NCBI GenBank assembly: GCA_003242885.1
Contig: QKMZ01000006.1
Span: 1,811,002 to 1,875,001, forward strand
DNA: 64,000 nt
Direction of reading: 5' to 3'
Source: Candidatus Melainabacteria bacterium
Lineage (GTDB): Bacteria; Cyanobacteriota; Vampirovibrionia; Obscuribacterales; Obscuribacteraceae
Shown: piece after piece, positions 58,508 through 64,000 of the stretch
How the letters are laid out: each line of letters opens with the position of its first letter
Numbering within the stretch: position 1 is the first letter of the stretch
The notes under the pieces: model-generated
What the model was told of the DNA's origin: nothing
Databases searched by the model: none
The model's input: only the letters and a program-made list of their open reading frames with translations
Position numbers and translations under genes: made by a program

Positions 58508-60477
58508 TCAAATGCCAGGAGACCTGTTCAGGTACTCCACCGAAACATCCCTATAGTAATAGGATAGTATCTGGGCTGCATTATAACCACTCTCTGCAAG
58601 GGTTCTGGCGCCGTATTGAGACATGCCAAGCCCGTGGCCAAAGCCGCGTCCGGCGAATATGTAACTTCCGTCTTCAAACGACACATTAAAAATGGAGCTG
58701 GGCAGCTTAAACACTTGCCGGAGGCGCTCTCCCGAGACCAGCGTAGTGTTATCGACTGACACAACCGCCGCCTGCCGCACGCGGTTGGAAGCCACCTTCC
58801 AAAACGGATGGATAGACAGTAGTGTCCCCTGCTTTAGTCCAAAAGCCTTCTCTGCTTGATCGACTGTGTAACGACGCTGCCAAGAAAAGTGGGGGGAGTT
58901 GTCATCGTAATCGACAACGGGCTGGACGTATGGAATTTCCTTTCCCCAAACATTCTCGCCCGCTTCAGTCGCACCACCACTGGTGCTGTGAAAAAAGGCA
59001 GAAATTACCTTTTGATTGTGCTTCAAAACAATGCCGGAAGTTTCATCGCAAGCTCGATTTCCTGATGTTGTCTCACTTTCAACCCCGAGATAAACCTGGT
59101 CGTCTGTCGTATCTTTCAGGTCGTAGTTTTCTCTTTCGTTCTTCCAGTAGTTGGCCACTGCATACGAGCGGGCGGCGATACTTTGCGCTTTGACTGCCTC
59201 TAAGTGCCATGTTGTGGGCATCTCAGAGGGAACGACTGACAGTAAATAGTCTTCCAAATCAACCAAATTGATCGCCTGGAATGAAACTTCTCCACCTGCT
59301 ATCGCCACAGGCTTGAACCAGATAGCACCTCTATATACTCGCCCGTTATAGGAAAGCAGACCATCTTTGGCTTGAGGAACCACCAAATAGCCCACCGGTT
59401 TTATTCCACGTTTTGGTCCTGGAGCAGCCACAGCGGCGGTCGGGGCGGCAATGGCATTCGCATTAGGGGCAGAGCCAGAGGAAATAGTTCCTGTGGCGGT
59501 CCCTGCCGTCAAAGAGGAGGGCTTACCAAGGATCAATTTTGGTTGCGGAACATCAAAAGCCAGAGAAAATTTGGTCAGTACGGCTCCGTTTGGCTGAAAC
59601 CCGGAGAGGGGCGGCAGCACTCTTGGTGCCATGGCGACAACCTGGCGGATCGAGCTTGTGCTGGGCGCTTGAGCCAGGCAAAACTGATCGGCGCCGGAGA
59701 AAACCAGACGTTTGTTTTCGCACTTCAATTGAAATCTACTACCAGCAGCAACATTGAATGCAGGTTGCATGGTCGCTAGATTAACGATGCTTGCTCCATC
59801 GATCATGGCTATGTCAGGCGTTTTCGACGAGCGGCTCAGGAGAACTCTTATCACTTGTCCCGAACGAGAAGGCACAATCTGACTCACCGGATACGATGGC
59901 AAGCTATTAATTGCTTCCGAGGCTGATTTCGCAAAAGCTGTAGAAGGGGTCGTGGTACAGGGAGCAGCGCCGCTAGCAAAAGTCGAGGGCGCCGCAGCTC
60001 CGGCAGCAAAAGTCGAAGTCGCAGCTGCGGCGGCCGAAGGAGAGGCATCAGTGGAAGAAGCAGAAACAGAAGGCGCGGCATGCACGGCCGAAGCGACATT
60101 CAAATCGCTCGCATTATCTTCAGCAGCGATGGCTACGCTAGGTAAAAAAAAACGCCGGACAGTACTGTGATGGCAGATAGAAGTGCGCTTCTGGCGGTCC
60201 ACCAATTGCTTCGAGTGCGGTTGCTCGCGGTTCTTACCGGGCTCTCTTTGACCTCGGCTTCCCCGATCGCCTCGAGTTTTGACGCAAAACCCCAGTTAGA
60301 CTCACGCTGAGTCTCTGGTTCGTTCTGGACCAATCCTCTCGATCTTAAAACGGCAAAGACACAAGCCATAGCCGCAGCAATCTCGGCTGGGTCTGTCTGG
60401 CCAGTTTGGCTACCGGCGTGAGCTTGAGCCGGTTGGATATCTATTTTGAGGTTTGGCATATTAACTGTCATTGTCAT
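58508..60477 (-). CDS. spoIID: SpoIID/LytB-family protein, frame broken at a nine-T run
   Basis: Two overlapping frames. The first, from ATG 60475-60477 (or ATG 60469-60471), encodes about 115 residues (MTMTVNMPNLKIDIQPAQAH ... NWWTARSALLSAITVLSGVFF) and then hits TAG at 60133. The second continues from the T-run at 60144-60152 as LPSVAIAAEDNASDLN. Joined by a -1 slip or one extra T they give one signal/membrane segment (LLSAITVLSGVFFLPSVAIA) and a complete SpoIID protein: Ala/Ser/Thr linker, DLEDYLLSVVPSEMPTTWHLEAVKAQSIAARSYAV cut here as blocks EDYLLSVVPSEMP and KAQSIAARSYA, and RGFGHGLGMSQYGA near the end. SpoIID enzymes cleave stem-less peptidoglycan strands. It heads the run with rseP. 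Slippage, phase variation or a sequencing error are all possible. Confidence 0.7.
60144..60152 (-). promoter_or_regulatory. nine-T run, candidate slippery site
   Basis: Nine A on the plus strand (nine T in the coding strand). In the first frame it reads GTT TTT TTT TAC CTA GCG TAG. A -1 shift or a tenth T continues into TTA CCT AGC GTA GCC, which is the SpoIID frame. T-runs of this length can slip during transcription, translation, replication or sequencing. Confidence 0.6.
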
Positions 60478-60483
60478 TCCAAG

Positions 60484-60489
60484 ATTATA
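60484..60489 (-). promoter_or_regulatory. TATAAT -10 box for the SpoIID-family gene
   Basis: TATAAT on the minus strand lies six bases before the ATG at 60477; a TGTTTT -35-like hexamer is 17 bases further up. With normal spacing, transcription would begin at or close to the ATG, making the transcript nearly leaderless (the second ATG at 60471 would then have little leader). Confidence 0.35.
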
Positions 60490-60626
60490 GCCATTGGCAG
60501 CCCAGTAAAACATTGGCTGGATCGAGGTTTTTAGTCATTGGGAGGCAATTTGAGGCTTGCGTGGGCAAAGATTGGAGGCATTTTATTTACACCTTGACGC
60601 TAATCATCAAATTCAAGTCTCACATG

Positions 60627-60656
60627 TTGAGGGAAAAACCTGAGAAAATCCCTCAA
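60627..60656. repeat. imperfect GAGGGA palindrome
   Basis: TTGAGGGA (60627-60634) pairs with TCCCTCAA (60649-60656), with an imperfect middle. The right half GAGAAAATCCCTCA (60642-60655) matches the right half of the palindrome at 60773-60800. Confidence 0.6.
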
Positions 60657-60772
60657 CCTGGAAGCGCCTGGATTTGGCTTTTTTGCGATGCGGCAGCAAA
60701 GGTCCGTCATGCCCTTTCGAATCGCTGAATCCCAAAACGCCCAATGGATGGCGTTTCCACTCAAAAGCAATC

Positions 60773-60800
60773 TGAGGGATTTTCTCGAGAAAATCCCTCA
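60773..60800 (-). terminator. perfect 28-base palindrome downstream of atpG
   Basis: TGAGGGATTTTCTC (60773-60786) and its exact complement GAGAAAATCCCTCA (60787-60800) meet without a spacer, 34 bases after the atpG stop. It forms a long hairpin and is a probable end of the ATP synthase transcript. A related, less perfect copy lies 117 bases further on. Confidence 0.55.
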
Positions 60801-60833
60801 GCATGAATGCGTTCAGTTTTTGACCTGAAGGTC

Positions 60834-61715
60834 CTAGCCTTTGAGCGCTTCGGCGCCACCGACAATTTCCAACAGTTCTTGAGTGATACCAGCCTGACGA
60901 GCTTTGTTGTATTCCAAAGTGAGGCTTGAAATCAGGTCGCGAGCGTTATTGGACGCGTTGGTCATGGCGTTCATTCGGGCAGCCAACTCGGAAGCTGATG
61001 CTTCGAGAAGACCTTGGAAGATCACGTTTTCCATGTATTTCGGCAGAAGTTCTAAGCGCATAACTTCGACAATCGAAGGCTCAAAGAGGGTTTCTGCAGA
61101 AGGCATTCCGGTCTCTTCTCTGACAGGCAGTTCGATAGGCAACACTTTCGTGTTGATGACTCGCGAGCGCAGGAGGTTGATGAAGTCCGATCCGATCAAT
61201 TCCACTGCGTCGACCTTTTTTTCGACGTAGAGGTCAGCAGCCTCTTGCGCAATCAATCTGGCAACTTCAACCGTCGGGATTGCCGGCAGGTTGGTGTGTT
61301 GCTTGATTTTTTCAATCTTGATTGATTTGAAGAACGCTGCTGCTTTCAATCCGATAAGAATGAGTTTGACTTCTTTCTTTTCTTCTTGAAGTTGCCTGAT
61401 GCGAATCATCGCTTCACGGAAGATGACACTGTTGTAGCCGCCGCACAATCCGCGGTCTGACGACAAAATGATCACTGCAACCGTTTTAATTGGCCGTCTT
61501 TCGAGAAGCTGCAAGCCTTGCAAATCGATTTCAGCGATTTCCGACACGGCCCGTTTGAGCATGCCGACAACGGCTTGCGTAAACGGTCTTGCCGCCATCA
61601 TCTTCATCTGTGCCCGACGCACTTTTGCCGCCGCCACCATCTTCATGGCTTTGGTGATTTTTTGCGTAGATTGCACCGACTTGATTCGGTTTCTAATTGC
61701 TTTTAGGTTCGCCAT
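60834..61715 (-). CDS. atpG: ATP synthase gamma subunit
   Basis: 293 residues, normal for bacteria without the regulatory insert of photosynthetic gamma subunits (no extra segment with paired Cys is seen). The N-terminal helix MANLKAIRNRIKSVQSTQKITKAMKMVAA is cut here as KAIRNRIKSVQSTQKITKAM, followed by SSDRGLCGGYNS and the C-terminal helix MNAMTNASNNARDLISSLTL. It is the rotating central shaft of F1. It lies six bases downstream of atpA. A palindrome follows; atpD (beta) and atpC (epsilon) are absent, as in cyanobacteria, which keep beta-epsilon elsewhere. Confidence 0.97.
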   Translation of the reverse strand: MANLKAIRNRIKSVQSTQKITKAMKMVAAAKVRRAQMKMMAARPFTQAVVGMLKRAVSEIAEIDLQGLQLLERRPIKTVAVIILSSDRGLCGGYNSVIFREAMIRIRQLQEEKKEVKLILIGLKAAAFFKSIKIEKIKQHTNLPAIPTVEVARLIAQEAADLYVEKKVDAVELIGSDFINLLRSRVINTKVLPIELPVREETGMPSAETLFEPSIVEVMRLELLPKYMENVIFQGLLEASASELAARMNAMTNASNNARDLISSLTLEYNKARQAGITQELLEIVGGAEALKG

Positions 61716-61721
61716 TTTTCT

Positions 61722-63245
61722 CTACTTATTGAAGAAGTTGGTCTTGAAGTTCTTGATTGCGTCTGTGAGGGCGGTTTCGTCTTCCTTAGTCAGCTTGTCG
61801 CCCGAGTTGATCTTGCCTTCCAGGTCTTTCGACTGGGCTGCGAGGAACTTGAACCATTCGCCTTTGAACTTCTGAATATCCTTTTGCTCAATGTCATCAA
61901 GCAAGCCGTTGTTTGCGGCGTAGATGATGGAGACTTGCTGAGCCAAGGACAGCGGCTGGAATTGAGGCTGCTTCAATACTTCGGTCAATTTTTGACCGCG
62001 GCGGATTTGATCTTGCGTTGCTTTGTCGAGGTCGGAAGCGAACTGTGCGAATGCTTCCAATTCTCTGAACTGCGCAAGGTCGAGACGCAGCTTACCGGCA
62101 ACCATCTTCATGGCTTTAGTTTGAGCGGCACCACCTACCCGGCTAACCGAAATACCTGCGTTGATAGCAGGACGGACACCGGCGTAGAACAAGTCTGTTT
62201 CAAGGAAGATCTGTCCGTCGGTGATGGAGATAACGTTGGTTGGGATATATGCGGATACGTCACCGGCTTGGGTTTCGATGATCGGCAAAGCGGTGAGCGA
62301 ACCGGCTCCGAGTTTGTCCGAGAGCTTCGAGGCGCGTTCCAACAAGCGGCTGTGCAAGTAGAATACGTCACCCGGATAAGCTTCACGACCGGGCGGACGA
62401 CGGAGAAGGAGCGACATTGCGCGATAGGCAACGGCGTGCTTCGACAAATCGTCATACACATTGAGAGCGTGTTGACCTTTGTGCATGAAGTATTCACCCA
62501 GCGATGCGCCGGTGTAGGGTGCTAAGAATTGTAGTGCCGGTGCGGTTGTTGCCGAAGCGTCAACGATGATGGAGTATTCCATCGCGCCGTGCTCTTCGAG
62601 AATTTTGACGATACGACCGACGTTTGATTCTTTTTGACCGATTGCAACGTAGATGCAAATCGGGCGATTGGGCTGATTCTTCTGGTTCAAGATCGTATCG
62701 ATAGCGATAGCGGTCTTACCGGTCTGACGGTCGCCGATGATAAGTTCGCGCTGTCCGCGACCGACAGGAATCATGCCGTCGATAGCAGAGATACCGGTCA
62801 TGAGCGGTTCGCAAACCGACTGACGGGCGACGATACCCGGAGCTTTGATTTCGATCGGACGGAATTCGGTGGTGGCAATTGGTCCTTTGCCGTCGATCGG
62901 CTGACCGATTGCGTTTACAACACGACCGAGCATTGCTTCGCCAACCGGTGTCGAGGCGATGCGACCAGTCGTGCGCACTTCCATGCCCTCACGAATTTTC
63001 CTGCCCTCGCCGAGAATTACGACCCCGACGTTGTCTTCTTCAAGGTTGAGAACCATGCCGTATGTTTTGTCTTCATCGGCAAACTCGACCAACTCGCCGG
63101 ACATCGCCTTTTCCATACCGTATACGCGGGCGATACCGTCGCCTACCTGAAGCACGCTGCCAACGTTGCTCACGTTGAGCGACGCTTGGTACTTATCCAG
63201 CTGCGCTTTCAAGATGGATGTGATTTCATCGGGCTTGATTGCCAT
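61722..63245 (-). CDS. atpA: ATP synthase alpha subunit
   Basis: 507 residues, normal length. Walker A GDRQTGKT is at 171-178. Further landmarks are VSRVGGAAQTKAMKMVAGKL, the ATP-synthase signature region YAGVRPAINAGISVSRVGG, and AFAQFASDLDKATQDQIRRG. It forms the F1 hexamer with beta and carries the non-catalytic nucleotide sites. GAGGTTC lies before the ATG. Six bases separate it from atpG, and 88 bases with a small palindrome separate it from atpH. Confidence 0.98.
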   Translation of the reverse strand: MAIKPDEITSILKAQLDKYQASLNVSNVGSVLQVGDGIARVYGMEKAMSGELVEFADEDKTYGMVLNLEEDNVGVVILGEGRKIREGMEVRTTGRIASTPVGEAMLGRVVNAIGQPIDGKGPIATTEFRPIEIKAPGIVARQSVCEPLMTGISAIDGMIPVGRGQRELIIGDRQTGKTAIAIDTILNQKNQPNRPICIYVAIGQKESNVGRIVKILEEHGAMEYSIIVDASATTAPALQFLAPYTGASLGEYFMHKGQHALNVYDDLSKHAVAYRAMSLLLRRPPGREAYPGDVFYLHSRLLERASKLSDKLGAGSLTALPIIETQAGDVSAYIPTNVISITDGQIFLETDLFYAGVRPAINAGISVSRVGGAAQTKAMKMVAGKLRLDLAQFRELEAFAQFASDLDKATQDQIRRGQKLTEVLKQPQFQPLSLAQQVSIIYAANNGLLDDIEQKDIQKFKGEWFKFLAAQSKDLEGKINSGDKLTKEDETALTDAIKNFKTNFFNK

Positions 63246-63310
63246 GGTGTTCTTTGAACCTCGAGTCTCTGTTTACTGCTTTTTACTAGGATTGAACTTC
63301 TTATTTGTTA

Positions 63311-63332
63311 GGCGCATGCAATGCGCCACTAC
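63311..63332 (-). repeat. GCGCAT palindrome with CTAC border inside the atp run
   Basis: The arms GGCGCAT (63311-63317) and ATGCGCC (63321-63327) flank GCA, and CACTAC ends the unit. It lies between the atpH stop codon and atpA, so it is transcribed within the operon. Confidence 0.7.
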
Positions 63333-63333
63333 G

Positions 63334-63885
63334 CTATACAGCCAATAAGGCTTTTTCTATTGCTTTCAACTGCCCTTTGAGGCTGCCGTCAATTACTTGG
63401 TCGCCCAGGCGAAGGACTACTCCACCAATAAGCGAAGGGTCTACATTCACTTCCAATTCAAGACGCTTGCCGAGGTGCTCGGTCAAACGTGCTTTGATGT
63501 TGGCAATTGCCTGGTCGCTCAGTTTTTCCGAGCTGACAAGACTTGCCGATACTAGATTGTTCTTCTTATTGAGCAAATCTCTATATTGATGCTCGAGTGG
63601 TCCCAAAATTTCCAGCCTGCGCTTGTCGGCAAGCAGGTCAAGGAGACGCAAGGTCAACTCATTGACTTTGCCTTGAAATATGTCTTTCAGGAGCGCCTTC
63701 TTTTCTTCCGCATTGACAGAAGGAAGTTCGAGCACTGTTGCAAACTGACGATTTTGTTGTAGCAACTGATTGATCAATTGCAGATCGTCGCCGACAGCAT
63801 CGGCGGTATTACCACCGGCGGCAGATGCAAGATCGAGCGCAGCTTCAGCGTATTGCGCCGCTACTCCCTGCAGTTCCGTTCTCAT
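63334..63885 (-). CDS. atpH: ATP synthase delta subunit
   Basis: 183 residues, normal length. Marks include the N-terminal helix bundle (GVAAQYAEAALDLASAAG), FQGKVNELTLRLLDLLADKRRLEILGP (cut: NELTLRLLDLLADKRRLEIL) and the C-terminal VDPSLIGGVVLRLGDQVIDGS. It links the b-subunit stalk to the top of F1. AAAGGAGA lies before the ATG, directly after the stop of the upstream atpF-like gene. The order b-type, delta, alpha, gamma agrees with a standard atp operon. Confidence 0.97.
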   Translation of the reverse strand: MRTELQGVAAQYAEAALDLASAAGGNTADAVGDDLQLINQLLQQNRQFATVLELPSVNAEEKKALLKDIFQGKVNELTLRLLDLLADKRRLEILGPLEHQYRDLLNKKNNLVSASLVSSEKLSDQAIANIKARLTEHLGKRLELEVNVDPSLIGGVVLRLGDQVIDGSLKGQLKAIEKALLAV

Positions 63886-63899
63886 CCGACAAGTCTCCT

Positions 63900-64000
63900 T
63901 TAGTTATTGCTGTGGGCGGCCGACTCAAGCTTTCCCGGCTCGAAGCTCTCCCCGGTACTAGCTATTGTGTCGAGCTCAGACATGAACTTGGTGAGCAATT
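63900..64000 (-). CDS. atpF: C-terminal end of an atpF-like gene (cut by the window edge)
   Basis: On the minus strand the last 32 codons can be read: LLTKFMSELDTIASTGESFE and a short end ...ESAAHSNN with TAA at 63900-63902. The sequence alone is not diagnostic. The b-subunit call rests on the position directly upstream of atpH, where bacterial operons have atpF. Confidence 0.55.
   Translation of the reverse strand, partial: LLTKFMSELDTIASTGESFEPGKLESAAHSNN

Larger units (their letters stand above)
60490..60833. other. palindrome-bearing gap after atpG
   Basis: 344 bases without a gene between atpG and the SpoIID-family gene. It contains a perfect 28-base palindrome at 60773-60800 and an imperfect relative at 60627-60656 (see repeat entries). 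I see nothing else. Confidence 0.5.

Noticed and set aside
61884..62525. 213-codon frame opposite atpA, and similar long antisense frames opposite atpG, glyS and the M16 gene
   Set aside because: These are shadows of strongly coded genes; they lack starts with ribosome sites and family motifs.
11471..63332. CRISPR array
   Set aside because: The repeats are palindromes of several subtypes scattered in gaps, without regular spacers or cas genes.

Overview
The window looks like a chromosome segment of a free-living, non-photosynthetic relative of the cyanobacteria (Melainabacteria/Vampirovibrionia, possibly Obscuribacterales). This assignment is inferred from gene content and is not proven. It rests on the ATP synthase run, which reads b-type subunit (end only), delta, alpha, gamma and then stops without beta and epsilon, as in cyanobacteria; on a short single-RRM RNA-binding protein of the cyanobacterial Rbp type; on a SigA-like sigma factor; and on many secreted or membrane-anchored TPR proteins. 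Base composition looks balanced, near half GC by eye. I see no photosynthesis genes, rRNA, tRNA, CRISPR array, prophage or transposase.

Layout. 0-7.6 kb: cut-off M20 peptidase, secreted 11-residue-repeat protein, two-domain M16 peptidase, RRM protein, DUF962 protein, degenerate GGDEF protein and secreted DUF4139 protein. 7.6-15 kb: OmpR-type regulator, NCS1 permease, membrane-anchored SGNH-like protein and two large TPR proteins. 15-18.4 kb: rplJ-rplL, apart from rplK-rplA, then a thioredoxin-fold 2Fe-2S protein and a two-gene membrane/secreted pair. 18.5-28 kb: glyS, a secreted alpha/beta-hydrolase-like protein, tatA, uvrB, an RpoD-type sigma factor and a single-pass membrane protein. 28-33.3 kb (minus strand): unknown gene, methyltransferase plus FabD-like pair, DNA glycosylase plus VanZ-like pair, and a thioredoxin-like gene interrupted by an in-frame TGA. 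33.6-40.8 kb: asnB and two very large signalling proteins (GAF/pseudo-receiver/GGDEF/HD-GYP and a hybrid kinase with HPt). 40.9-47.7 kb (minus): ADP-ribosylglycohydrolase-like gene, fabG, acpP, fabF, gatA, small secreted protein, cysK. 48-55.3 kb: a 1052-residue protein with a gluzincin-like metal site, a TPR protein, panB and an RlpA-like protein. 55.7-60.5 kb (minus): DUF4239 protein, FmdB-type zinc ribbon, rseP and a SpoIID-family gene that needs a frameshift. 60.8-64 kb (minus): atpG, atpA, atpH and the end of an atpF-like gene.

The items most worth following up are: (1) the in-frame TGA at 33091-33093, followed at the right distance by a hairpin fitting the bacterial SECIS model; (2) the SpoIID gene, whose membrane/signal segment is rebuilt only if the reading frame slips at a nine-T run; (3) the 1052-residue protein with HEIGH and a thermolysin-like ENTSD motif; (4) twelve in-register 11-residue repeats resembling LEA, synuclein and apolipoprotein helices, echoed in the RlpA-like protein; (5) a dispersed family of small CAT/ATG-centred palindromes, often bordered by GTAG, in the intergenic gaps; (6) an ADP-ribosylglycohydrolase lacking metal ligands at the head of a fatty-acid gene cluster.
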